From positions 1 through 32,673 of the forward strand of contig DYRC01000007.1 of NCBI GenBank assembly GCA_020718925.1: a DNA stretch of 32,673 nt, written 5' to 3'. Source of the stretch: Desulfonema limicola. Its GTDB lineage: Bacteria; Desulfobacterota; Desulfobacteria; Desulfobacterales; DYRC01. The notes beneath the pieces were generated by a model. The model was not told the origin of the DNA and did not search any database. It was given only the letters and a program-made list of their open reading frames with translations. The translations under genes were made by a program, and so were the position numbers. Below are positions 21,547 to 29,688 of this stretch, in pieces (positions within the stretch are counted from its first letter, which is position 1; the number at the start of each line of letters is the position of its first letter).

Positions 21547-22899
21547 ATGCAGCAAGCAAAAATCCTGATAGCAGACGATGAGGCAATTGCCCGCGACAAT
21601 CTCAGATACATCCTGAGCAGGCAGAGCTATGATATTGTAACTGTGGAAAGCGGCGCACGGGCGATTGAGGAAATCGGAAAACAGGAATTTGATCTGGTTC
21701 TGACAGACCTCAGAATGCAGACCGTTGACGGCATGCAGGTTGTCGAATACGTCAAAGAGAGAACCCCGGACACCGAAGTCATTGTGATTACCGGATATGC
21801 GACAGTGGCAACTGCAGTCGAGGCGATGCAGAAAGGCGCGTATCATTATGTTGCAAAGCCTTACAATATTGATGAAGTCCGCATTCTGGTGCGTCAGGCT
21901 CTTGAAAAAAGAGCATTGCATCGGGAAGTCCGACAACTCAGACAACAAGTAGCAGAATGTCAGCCACCCACCCCATTGCTGATCGGACAAGATCCGAAAA
22001 TGCAGGCGATCAGAGCCACGATTGAGCAGATCGCGCCCACAGACTGCAACGTGCTGATTTTAGGAGAAACCGGAACCGGCAAGGAGCTTGTGGCAAAAAC
22101 CATTCATCAACTGAGCCTTCGGGCTGAAAAGCGGTTTTTGGCGGTCAACTGCGGCGCATTTACCGAAGATCTGCTGACCAATGAGCTTTTCGGGCATGAA
22201 AAAGAAGCATTTACCGGCGCGCGCGGCGTCAAAAAAGGCTTGCTTGAAACCGCGCACGGCGGCACACTTTTTTTGGATGAAATCGGCGATATGCCTTTGT
22301 CCATGCAGGTCAGGCTGTTAAGAGTGCTTCAGGAAAAAAGATTTATGCGGGTGGGCGGCACTCAGGAAATTGCAACGGATATTCGGATTATTGCCGCGAC
22401 CAACAAAGACCTGCTGACTGAGGTTGAAAACGGCAAATTCCGTCAGGATTTTTACTATCGCTTAAATGTGATTACGCTTGATATTCCTCCGCTATCTGAA
22501 CGGAAAGAAAGCATTCCCTTATTATGCCAGCATTTTCTTCGCAAATTTTCCCAATCTTACGGAAAGCAAATCAATCAGGTTGCCGATGAGGTGATGAATG
22601 TGCTGCTCAGTTATGAATTTCCGGGCAATGTCCGGGAACTTGAAAATATCATCGAAAGAGCAGTTGCGCTTTCAAACACTCATGCTATCGAAATTCAGCA
22701 TCTTCCGCCTGACCTTCAGCGGTTTCCGTTGGGATTTCAGCGACAGCGCAAGTTTATGACGCTGGATGAAAATGAGAAAGAGTACATTTTGTGGATACTG
22801 GAGCAAGCCAATCAGAACAAAACCAAAGCGGCTGAGATTTTGGGGATTGACCGGGTGTCGCTTTGGCGAAAGCTTAGGCGGTATCATATTGATGATTAG
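21547..22899 (+). CDS. NtrC-type sigma54-dependent response regulator
   Basis: A 450-residue regulator: receiver domain (about 4-120) with D10 and D11, phosphoacceptor D54 in VLTDLRM and K104 in VAKPYN; AAA+ domain (about 145-375) with Walker A GETGTGKE (173-180) and Walker B FLDEIGD (D244, E245); and a Fis-type helix-turn-helix at the C-terminus (about 412-450). The sigma54 contact loop reads EAFTGA (220-225) instead of GAFTGA. The first glycine is usually conserved, so activation strength or sigma54 contact may differ, though variants at this position exist in natural activators. It is the likely partner of the kinase at 19622. GAAGGG lies upstream of the ATG. Confidence 0.93.
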   Translation: MQQAKILIADDEAIARDNLRYILSRQSYDIVTVESGARAIEEIGKQEFDLVLTDLRMQTVDGMQVVEYVKERTPDTEVIVITGYATVATAVEAMQKGAYHYVAKPYNIDEVRILVRQALEKRALHREVRQLRQQVAECQPPTPLLIGQDPKMQAIRATIEQIAPTDCNVLILGETGTGKELVAKTIHQLSLRAEKRFLAVNCGAFTEDLLTNELFGHEKEAFTGARGVKKGLLETAHGGTLFLDEIGDMPLSMQVRLLRVLQEKRFMRVGGTQEIATDIRIIAATNKDLLTEVENGKFRQDFYYRLNVITLDIPPLSERKESIPLLCQHFLRKFSQSYGKQINQVADEVMNVLLSYEFPGNVRELENIIERAVALSNTHAIEIQHLPPDLQRFPLGFQRQRKFMTLDENEKEYILWILEQANQNKTKAAEILGIDRVSLWRKLRRYHIDD

Positions 22900-22920
22900 C
22901 TATTCTTTAAAAAATTAGGA

Positions 22921-22949
22921 TTGACAGGGTTTAGACAATAACGTATAGA
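22921..22949 (+). promoter_or_regulatory. Sigma70-type promoter of the GHKL-nuclease gene
   Basis: TTGACA (22921-22926) and TATAGA (22944-22949) are 17 bases apart, about 60 bases before the start. The gene is therefore an independent transcription unit, as expected for an acquired gene. Confidence 0.75.
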
Positions 22950-23011
22950 AAAAGTGAGGTATATAAAATAGGAATGAGTTGTTTCCTGAAAAGGAAGGGG
23001 GTTATAAATTT

Positions 23012-25009
23012 ATGGATATAAATTTCATCGGACGAGTTCAAAATACAACTTTATCTGGTTCTAACTCATTACTGCCGATTTTTGAAGCTATTGTCAATTC
23101 CATTCATGCAATAGAAGAATCAGGTATCAGTGATGGAAAAATAGTTTTAACTATTGAAAGAGATGAGCAGGCAGAATTACCATCACTTAATGATACACGA
23201 CCAATTAAAAATATTGAAATTATAGATAATGGTATCGGTTTTACAGATGAAAACTATCAATCGTTTCGCACTTCTGATACGACTAAAAAAGCTTCAAAAG
23301 GAGCTAAGGGAATTGGGAGATTTTTATGGCTGAAAGCATTTGAAAAAGTTGAAGTTAAAAGTATTTTTTACCAAAACGATTCTTGTTATCGCAGAAAATT
23401 TGACTTTCTGCTGAATCGGGAAGGAATAAATAATCATACATTTGATGAAGATAATTCTGATAAAATCAGAGAAACAAGCGTAAAACTATTCAACTTCAAA
23501 CAACCGTATCAATCACATTGTCCTAAGAGTTCGGAGGTTATAGCATTTAAAATCATTGAACATATCCTTGTATGGTTTTTGTATAAAAAGCAGCCTTTTA
23601 TACAAATAATTGATAATAATACCATCTTAGACTTAACTAAGCTTTTCAATGAAAAAATTCAAACAACATCCGCTTTCAATGAATTTTCTGTTAAATCTGA
23701 AAATTTCAGAATTGATCATTTGAAAATTTATCATGGAGCTACTCAGAAACATCAAACACATTACTGTGCGAATAACAGAGAAGTAGAAAGTATCGCTTTA
23801 ATGTCAGATATTAAAGACTTATCGAACAAATTAAAAGATGAGCAAGATCGCTATTTTACCTATTCAGGATATATTTCCGGAAAATTTTTGGATAAGCATG
23901 TTAATCCTGAAAGAACAAATTTTAATATCCAGGAAAAAAGAGAATCTGTTTTCGGTGAAATAACAAAAGAAGAAATAAAAAATGCCTCTATTCCTTATGT
24001 AGAAGAATATTTGTCATCATATTTAACACCTCTGAGAAAAATAAAACGGGAGAAGATTGAAAAATATATTTTCTCGAACAGCCCTCAATTCAGACCTCTG
24101 TTAAAATATAAACCTGAATATTTAAAGTTACTTCCTCCGAACTTGGAAGGGGATAAATTACATATTGAGTTGTCTAAAGTTTATTACAAAGCAGAAATCG
24201 AAACAAGAGAAACAATTCAATATCTTATTGGTGAAAAAAATATAGATAAAGACAATTTGGAAGAATTCAAAGAGAAATTTGTAAAATGTATTGATCAGGT
24301 TAATGATTTTGGTAAAGCCAACCTTGCTCAATATATTGTTCATCGCAGATTAATCTTAGAACTATTTGAAAAATTGTTAAGTAAAAATAATGAAAGTAAA
24401 AAATATAGTCTGGAGGAAACTATTCATAGAATTATTTTTCCTTTGAAAAAGACCTCTGATGAAATTACTCATGAACAACAAAATTTATGGATTATTGATG
24501 AAAGGCTTTGTTACCATAAGTATTTGGCATCAGATAAACTGTTAAAACATATTGAAGAAATAGAAAATCAGAGCGATCTGAGACCTGATTTGCTTATCTT
24601 CAACTCGCCTTTTGCATTTGTGGAAGGAAATCCTCCGTTTAATTCTATTGTAATTATTGAATTTAAACGACCAGTTAGGATGAATTATACAGACGATGAT
24701 AATCCTATTGAGCAAGTCATCAGATATGCAAAAAAGATTACAGACGGCAAAATTCTTGATAAGAATGGTCGCCCCATCTCAATATCGCCCAAATTTCCAT
24801 TTTATGCTTATATCCTATGTGATCTTACAGAAAAGATAAGACAGTATGCCGAAGAAAAAGACTGCACACCATCCCCTGACAATTTAGGATATTTCTATTA
24901 TCATAAGAACTATTCAATATATATAGAAATTATTTCTTATGATAAGCTTGTGAGTGATGCAAAAAAGCGTAATCAGGTTCTCTTTGAAAAACTATCTGTT
25001 CCGCTATAA
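23012..25009 (+). CDS. GHKL (MutL/MORC-like) ATPase with C-terminal PD-(D/E)XK nuclease-like domain
   Basis: A 665-residue two-part protein. The N-terminal GHKL ATPase (about 1-180) has the Mg-binding helix FEAIVNSIHAIEE (E25, N29), DNGIGF (72-77) and the lid loop KGAKGIGRFLWLKAF (96-110), close to MutL, Hsp90 and MORC-like ATPases. A middle helical region follows. The end holds RPDLL (D526), VIIEFKRP (E550, K552) and IEQVIRYA (Q568), the D...ExK...Q order of PD-(D/E)XK nucleases. Such fusions occur in prokaryotic restriction and conflict systems, so phage defence is a reasonable guess but not shown. The DNA is visibly more AT-rich than the neighbours, suggesting transfer. ATG 23012 is chosen because GGAAGGGGG lies upstream; a TTG at 22979 is weaker. 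It converges on the Lon gene 15 bases away. Confidence 0.85.
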   Translation: MDINFIGRVQNTTLSGSNSLLPIFEAIVNSIHAIEESGISDGKIVLTIERDEQAELPSLNDTRPIKNIEIIDNGIGFTDENYQSFRTSDTTKKASKGAKGIGRFLWLKAFEKVEVKSIFYQNDSCYRRKFDFLLNREGINNHTFDEDNSDKIRETSVKLFNFKQPYQSHCPKSSEVIAFKIIEHILVWFLYKKQPFIQIIDNNTILDLTKLFNEKIQTTSAFNEFSVKSENFRIDHLKIYHGATQKHQTHYCANNREVESIALMSDIKDLSNKLKDEQDRYFTYSGYISGKFLDKHVNPERTNFNIQEKRESVFGEITKEEIKNASIPYVEEYLSSYLTPLRKIKREKIEKYIFSNSPQFRPLLKYKPEYLKLLPPNLEGDKLHIELSKVYYKAEIETRETIQYLIGEKNIDKDNLEEFKEKFVKCIDQVNDFGKANLAQYIVHRRLILELFEKLLSKNNESKKYSLEETIHRIIFPLKKTSDEITHEQQNLWIIDERLCYHKYLASDKLLKHIEEIENQSDLRPDLLIFNSPFAFVEGNPPFNSIVIIEFKRPVRMNYTDDDNPIEQVIRYAKKITDGKILDKNGRPISISPKFPFYAYILCDLTEKIRQYAEEKDCTPSPDNLGYFYYHKNYSIYIEIISYDKLVSDAKKRNQVLFEKLSVPL

Positions 25010-25024
25010 TCAGATGCGATTTTC

Positions 25025-27037
25025 TCAAACCATCACCCGCCCGACCAACGCCGAAATCTCATCCGCCAACACAATTTCCATGCCTTCTTTCACTTCCGGT
25101 TCCAGCGCACTGATTTCCGATTCATTGCGTTTGGGAAAAACAACGGTTGTGATTCCGGCACGCTGCGCTCCCAGAATTTTTTCCCGAATACCGCTCACCG
25201 CCAAAATACGCCCGCTCAACGTGATTTCTCCGGTAATGGCAATATCCCGGCGCGCCGATTTTCGGGTCAGCAAGGAGATGAGCGATAACGCAATGGTTAC
25301 GCCCGCAGAAGGTCCGTCTTTGGGAATCGCACCGGATGGAATATGGATATGAATATCACGCCCTTTGAAAAAATCCGGATCAATTTCAAACTTTTCGGCA
25401 TGACTTCGGATATAGCTTAACGCAGTCTGAGCAGATTCGCGCAGCACATCGCCCATAGAACCGGTTAAAATCAGTTGCTGAGAACCGTTCATCATGGTTG
25501 ATTCAATAAAAATGATTTCTCCGCCCACATCTGTCCACACCAGCCCCGTCGTAACGCCAATCTGATGATCGCGGTTTGCAATTTCATGGGCAAATTTTCC
25601 GGGACCTAAGAGCGTTTCAACCATTGAGGTATCTATCTGAACCGTTGCTGAATTTTGCGAACCTAAAGAAAGCCGGGCAAGTTTTCTGCACACATTGGCG
25701 ATTTCCCGCTCCAGATTTCTGAGTCCGGCTTCACGGGTATAATTTCGGATGACATGCAGAATCGCATCATCGCCAAATTCCTGTTGGGCAGAAGACAAGC
25801 CGTTTGCCCTGATCTGGCGGGGAATCAGATAATTTCGGGCAATTTCTTTTTTCTCGCGTTCGGTATAGCCTGCAAAATTGATGACTTCAAGCCGATCCAG
25901 CAACGGACCCGGCAGGCGTTCAACCGCATTTGCAGTGGCAATGAACATCACGCCGGAAAGATCAAAAGGAATATCCAAATAATGGTCATTAAAGTGGGTA
26001 TTCTGTTCAGGATCGAGAATTTCAAGCAGGACTGACGCGGGATCCCCCCTGAAATCCTGACCGATTTTGTCAATTTCATCCAGCATGAACACCGGATTTC
26101 TGTATCCGATCCGCTTGAGTTCATTGATAATCCGCCCGGACATTGCGCCGACATAAGTCCTGCGATGTCCGCGAAGTTCGGCTTCATCCCGAAGCCCTGC
26201 CATAGAAAGCCGCACAAATTTACGCTCCAAAGCGTCTGCAATCGCCCGTCCGATGGATGTTTTGCCGGTTCCCGGAGGTCCTGCGAAACACAGCACCGGG
26301 CTTTTCGTCATCTGAAGATGTTTTTTCTTTTCCTGAATCTGACGCACCACTGCCCGCAATTCATCCAACTGAATCGGCTTGGACAGATAATGCGCCGCGC
26401 CTTTTTTCAGCGCGTCCACTGCGGAATTGACCGTAGCAAAACCGGTAACCATCACGGTTTCGGTATGCGGCGCGACTTTTCTGACAGATTCAAGCAGTTG
26501 AAGACCGTCCATTTTTTCCATTTTCAGATCGGTAAGAATGAGATCAAACTCTTCTGCTTTCAGTTTTTCCAAAGCATCTATGCCGTTATGAGCAGTTCTG
26601 ACCTGATACCCTTCTTTTTTCAGCACATATTCCATGTTGGTTCGGGCAATATCTTCATCATCCACCACCAGAATATGAAATGCCCTGAGGCTGAACAATG
26701 TCCGCACCGCAAGATATTCCAGAATCCGCTCCTTGATATGCTTTAAGCCGTAATGCTCTGATTCCAGAATTTTTTCCGCCCGCTTCAAGTCCAGATTGTC
26801 ATCTGTAAAACGGTTCCACGGAAGGGAAAGAACAAGCTCGATATATGTCAATCCGATGGCATATTCGGGACTTAGCGGATCGCTTTTGACAAGCCGATCC
26901 CATTCTTTCATCAGCAAGCCGCTTACAGACTCGGACAATTTGGCTTTTTCGATTCCGGTTTTAAGTTCCTCAAGTTCCTGATCCGTCTGGGGAACTTCAG
27001 CGGCTTTGGGTTTTTCTGCTTTTCTGCCGAATAACAT
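25025..27037 (-). CDS. Lon-type AAA+ protease with inserted receiver domain
   Basis: A 670-residue protein. Residues 15-117 match the helical region before the Lon ATPase (YIELVLSLPWNRF, then HYGLKHIKERILEYLAVR). A full receiver domain is inserted at about 119-238: VVDDED (D126, D127), phosphoacceptor D170 in LILTDLKM, T198 and K220 in LSKP. Lon then resumes: Walker A GPPGTGKT (253-260), Walker B VFMLDEID (D320, E321), and the protease domain with catalytic S577 (KDGPSAG) and K620, 43 residues apart as in E. coli Lon. The N-terminal substrate-binding LAN domain is missing. It should be an ATP-dependent protease whose activity is gated by phosphorylation (inference). Ribosome site AGAAGGT precedes the ATG. 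No kinase is adjacent on this strand. Confidence 0.93.
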   Translation of the reverse strand: MLFGRKAEKPKAAEVPQTDQELEELKTGIEKAKLSESVSGLLMKEWDRLVKSDPLSPEYAIGLTYIELVLSLPWNRFTDDNLDLKRAEKILESEHYGLKHIKERILEYLAVRTLFSLRAFHILVVDDEDIARTNMEYVLKKEGYQVRTAHNGIDALEKLKAEEFDLILTDLKMEKMDGLQLLESVRKVAPHTETVMVTGFATVNSAVDALKKGAAHYLSKPIQLDELRAVVRQIQEKKKHLQMTKSPVLCFAGPPGTGKTSIGRAIADALERKFVRLSMAGLRDEAELRGHRRTYVGAMSGRIINELKRIGYRNPVFMLDEIDKIGQDFRGDPASVLLEILDPEQNTHFNDHYLDIPFDLSGVMFIATANAVERLPGPLLDRLEVINFAGYTEREKKEIARNYLIPRQIRANGLSSAQQEFGDDAILHVIRNYTREAGLRNLEREIANVCRKLARLSLGSQNSATVQIDTSMVETLLGPGKFAHEIANRDHQIGVTTGLVWTDVGGEIIFIESTMMNGSQQLILTGSMGDVLRESAQTALSYIRSHAEKFEIDPDFFKGRDIHIHIPSGAIPKDGPSAGVTIALSLISLLTRKSARRDIAITGEITLSGRILAVSGIREKILGAQRAGITTVVFPKRNESEISALEPEVKEGMEIVLADEISALVGRVMV

Positions 27038-27208
27038 GATGTGTTACCTTCTTGATAATTTTTTTGAAAACAATAAATAGCTATCTGATAATACAGTTTA
27101 TATTCCCAATATCCAGAAGAAGACCATCGGCTGATTTCCCGCGTTAAAATTTCCTTTGTCCATTGACTGACAGGATGTCTTTTCTGAAAATTTTATAACA
27201 TTTCATAA

Positions 27209-27584
27209 GAGTTACGCAGTTGAAAAATTAAGTCTTTGATTTCTGCGGAATCGGCATCATGTATCGCACAAACAGCTATCAATAAAATAAATTACTTAAA
27301 ATCCAAATGCGTAACGCTCAATTTATATGAGATTCTTTCATCTGTCAAATGACAATTCTGCGATGTTCAAATAATGTAGAAGTTACGCAGTTGAATTTTA
27401 AAAACCCCGAAGGGGTATAATGATTATAGAAATCAGGAAATTGCACAATGGAAAAAACTCCGAAGGAGTGAAATTATTATAGAAATATATCATCCCTTCG
27501 GGATTCTGTTCCGCAACCTGAATCTTCTTTCTATAATCCTATCAATCCTTCGGATTTGATAATCGGGTCTCAACTGCGTAACTC
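27209..27584. mobile_element. MITE-like element with inverted ends and covarying hairpins
   Basis: GAGTTACGCAGTTGA (27209-27223) recurs as an inverted copy at 27570-27584, and AGTTACGCAGTTGA occurs again internally at 27381-27394. The inner 203 bases (27381-27583) form an imperfect long inverted repeat. Each half holds two short hairpins with the fixed loop CGAA (or TTCG on the other strand) at 27405-27415, 27457-27469, 27492-27504 and 27545-27557. Three of the four are followed by ATTATAGAAA. No coding region is present. A small non-autonomous transposable element is the simplest reading. It fills the gap between the Lon gene and the chimeric fragment; 27038-27208 shows nothing further. Confidence 0.65.
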
Positions 27585-27809
27585 GTATAATGCCCGGCAT
27601 ATTATCAGGCATTCATATCCCGATAAACCAATACGGGGCGGGTCGTCAGGCAGGCAGGCAATATTGAGTGCTTTATAAATTATTGGTTTCATAGTTTTTT
27701 CAATGGATTCATCTGCTTTTTCTTTGAGAATACGCTTTACAGAATCAGGCGCCTCATGTTTCACCCGTTTCGGAGGAGCGGGCAGCCACATTTTTCTTTT
27801 TTTTGCCAT
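27570..27809 (-). pseudogene. Chimeric fragment: start of the 21114-type gene fused to a usp gene end
   Basis: A 79-codon frame whose first 41 codons (27685-27809) are almost identical in DNA to the start of the gene at 21114 (MAKKRKMWLPAPPKR onward). After a 13-base junction (27672-27684) it runs out of frame into a copy of the last 20 codons of the universal stress gene at 28815 (27605-27671) and ends inside the repeat element. The protein core found in the full-length copy is lost, so it is probably non-functional. High DNA identity points to a recent rearrangement. Confidence 0.75.
27605..27671 (-). repeat. Duplicate of the 3' end of the universal stress gene
   Basis: This segment matches 28815-28876, the last codons and stop of the Usp gene, with a small GGCA expansion and a few changes. 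The two direct copies flank the toxin-antitoxin pair and the chimeric fragment, about 1.2 kb apart. They may have arisen when that cassette was inserted or by local duplication. Confidence 0.75.
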
Positions 27810-27855
27810 TTTGCAAGTTTCATCTGTTTTTTATGCTGCCGTTAGGCTTTATATC

Positions 27856-28239
27856 TCAGGAACAGTTTTCAGATACCAGCCATTTTCTGATTTCTGATAA
27901 AACTGTTTCCAAATCCTGCTGCATCTTCCCTTTCAACGGAGACTCGCTCACCTTATTATTTTCATCATGAAAATGATGCGGTGCTGTAGAAATATTCGGA
28001 TAATGAGGAGCATTATCCCGTCGTAAAATCGGGTGATCCGTAAATAATTGATAAGCATAGTCCTGAAACCCCGGTTCATGGTGAAACCATATCTGCATAT
28101 GATAATTTCTGAAAAGACGACAGCGTATCTTCACCTCAAGTTTTCCCGCAGGTGTTTCATCATAACTGACAACACGGACAGTTTTCACAGTAGGATGTCT
28201 TTGCAGGATTCTGATCAGATCGTCAACAAGGGGATTCAT
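27856..28239 (-). CDS. tumE: TumE (DUF6516)-like toxin
   Basis: A 127-residue protein with the family's hallmark near the middle: ILRRDNAPHYPNISTAPHHFHDEN (residues about 71-94; compare the RYDNAPHHP...PHHKH pattern of TumE/DUF6516 toxins), followed by a helical end ETVLSEIRKWL. The front half is a beta-rich region with VRVVSYD and IRCRLFRNYHMQIWFHH. The mode of action of the family is not known to me. It overlaps the upstream antitoxin by 17 bases, the usual antitoxin-first order. AGGA lies before the ATG. It sits in a rearranged region, as mobile toxin-antitoxin pairs often do. Confidence 0.75.
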   Translation of the reverse strand: MNPLVDDLIRILQRHPTVKTVRVVSYDETPAGKLEVKIRCRLFRNYHMQIWFHHEPGFQDYAYQLFTDHPILRRDNAPHYPNISTAPHHFHDENNKVSESPLKGKMQQDLETVLSEIRKWLVSENCS

Positions 28240-28543
28240 GAATCATATCCTGATATGTTTTCTGCCAGTCAGCTAACATACTTCGGGCTGACCGCCATTC
28301 CAGCCAGTCATCCTCTTCGGAAGGAGTAGCCTGATTTTTCAGGCGAGCCGTAAATTTATCGTAGTCTGTTCCGTATCTGTTCTCCAGTTTCCGGATACGC
28401 TTCCGATAATAAACGGTTTTACTTCGTATAGACGACAATGCAATCTCCCAGATTGCCTTTTCCACACTCGGGTATCGCTGTCTGGCAACAAGAGATGTCG
28501 CAACCTGATTTATCACTCCTGCCGGAGAAAGTCCATGAATCAT
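28223..28543 (-). CDS. tumA: Antitoxin partner of the TumE-like toxin
   Basis: A 106-residue helical, charged protein. Residues about 45-95 (YYRKRIRKLENRYGTDYDKF, then EEDDWLEWRSARSMLADW) show the pattern of antitoxins paired with DUF6516 toxins: a helix, a YG turn, an acidic DDW.EW segment and a last helix. The ATG at 28543 has GAGAGGTG upstream; a GTG at 28552 is less likely. A nine-codon reading frame with its own ribosome site (28540-28566, GGAGAG) overlaps the start as ATGA and may act as a leader peptide. The promoter is probably within 28648-28681. Confidence 0.65.
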   Translation of the reverse strand: MIHGLSPAGVINQVATSLVARQRYPSVEKAIWEIALSSIRSKTVYYRKRIRKLENRYGTDYDKFTARLKNQATPSEEDDWLEWRSARSMLADWQKTYQDMIHESPC

Positions 28544-28647
28544 AAGTAGCACCTCTCATTAAACATCTCATCTCTCCTTTAAAAACTAATCAGCGATTAT
28601 ACCTCAGATGCCATATAAACCACGACATCATAAGCTCTCACCTGACC

Positions 28648-28681
28648 AAGTATATATTTTCAAATCCGGGTTCTGTCAACC
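28648..28681 (-). promoter_or_regulatory. Promoter inside a 34-bp repeat, copy B
   Basis: This is an exact reverse-strand copy of 21059-21092. TTGACA (28674-28679) and TATATA (28651-28656) are 17 bases apart, facing the toxin-antitoxin pair, with a leader of about 95 bases. Identity stops right after the -10 region, which suggests the downstream cassette was exchanged behind a shared promoter. Confidence 0.75.
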
Positions 28682-28814
28682 GATTTTGCAAATGTTGCTT
28701 ATATTCTGATGTGCCTGCGGGGAAGTCTGAGGATTTCGGCAGCCGGAGGATGAATTCCATCCGGCTTCTACCGACAATTGTTCCGTGATGTTTCCGAATA
28801 GTGCTGGGCGCGTG

Positions 28815-29663
28815 TCAAGCATTCATATCCCGATAAACCAATACGGGGCGGGTGGTCAGACGGGCAATATCAAGTGCCTCATCACTGATGAGACCGAAAT
28901 ATTTCGGGCGTTTATGTCCATACGCCCCCAGCACGACCAGATCATATCTTCCGGTTGCCACTTCCTTGAGGATTTCATCTGTGAAATTGCCTTTTGTCAT
29001 TTTGGTAATCGGCGTATGCTCAAACTCTTTAAGCTTCTGTTCTCCTTTTAGAAGACAAGCCTTTGCAACTGTATCGTTTTCTTCTGTTTTGTTTTCCTGA
29101 ACATGCAGGATGGTAATTTCCGGTTTTCGTTTGAGAAGCAGGGATGCGATAAACTCAACAGCCCCCTGATCGCAGTCCGACCCCCGATATGCGACCAATA
29201 CCCGCTTAATCTCGCGGAAATTGCGGACAATCAGCACCGGCAGACGGGCATGATGAAGAATTTTTGCCTGAACTGCGCCCAGCAGAAATCCTCTGATAGA
29301 AGAACTTGCCTGCGCGCCCAGCACAATCATGTCGTATTTTTCAGTATGCGCCGCATTCAGAATTTCTTCTGCCGGTTCTCCGACAAGAATGCGGGGCCAG
29401 CAGGAAATTTTCCCGAAATCGCATACGCCGCAGGAACTCAGCACCTCTTCGGCAACAGATTCGGCTTTTTTCTCAATCCATTCTTTTACCGCATCTTTTC
29501 CGACAAACGGCGCGTACAGGGTTTCGGGTCCCATGTCTGCTTCATCCGGCTTTACATACACCGCATCCACTTTGGCTTCCGTGTATGCCATCAGATGACA
29601 GGCATATTGAAGCGCTCTCTGCGATTCTTCGCTTTCATCAACAGCTACCAATATTTTCATCAT
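28815..29663 (-). CDS. Universal stress protein, two Usp domains
   Basis: A 282-residue cytoplasmic protein with tandem Usp domains (about 2-148 and 150-282). Each begins with an ILVAVDES- or RVLVAYRGS-like first strand and has the late VLGA loop. Domain 2 keeps G-X2-G (GAYG), typical of ATP-binding Usps; domain 1 has GAQA there, so nucleotide binding may be limited to one half. The ATG at 29663 follows AGGTGA; a GTG at 29672 is possible. It is the last gene of a minus-strand stress operon with a second Usp-like protein, a receiver and a PPDK-like protein. The end of the gene is duplicated at 27605-27671. Confidence 0.92.
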   Translation of the reverse strand: MMKILVAVDESEESQRALQYACHLMAYTEAKVDAVYVKPDEADMGPETLYAPFVGKDAVKEWIEKKAESVAEEVLSSCGVCDFGKISCWPRILVGEPAEEILNAAHTEKYDMIVLGAQASSSIRGFLLGAVQAKILHHARLPVLIVRNFREIKRVLVAYRGSDCDQGAVEFIASLLLKRKPEITILHVQENKTEENDTVAKACLLKGEQKLKEFEHTPITKMTKGNFTDEILKEVATGRYDLVVLGAYGHKRPKYFGLISDEALDIARLTTRPVLVYRDMNA

Positions 29664-29688
29664 GTGCTTCACCTATTTTTTTAAAAAG

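Noticed and set aside
22979-23012. Longer start of the GHKL-nuclease gene at TTG 22979
   Set aside because: GGAAGGGGG stands directly before the ATG at 23012, which also begins with a MDINFIGRVQ segment typical for the fold; the TTG has no good ribosome site.
27405-27557. Four CCGAAGG-containing units considered as a CRISPR array
   Set aside because: Units differ in their stems, point in both directions and are spaced unevenly (about 52, 35 and 53 bases); no cas genes are present. They fit a structured repeat element.
29103-29684. Long plus-strand frames (up to 193 codons) opposite the Usp gene
   Set aside because: They are antisense to a tandem Usp gene with clear motifs and have low-complexity, Phe/Arg-rich products.
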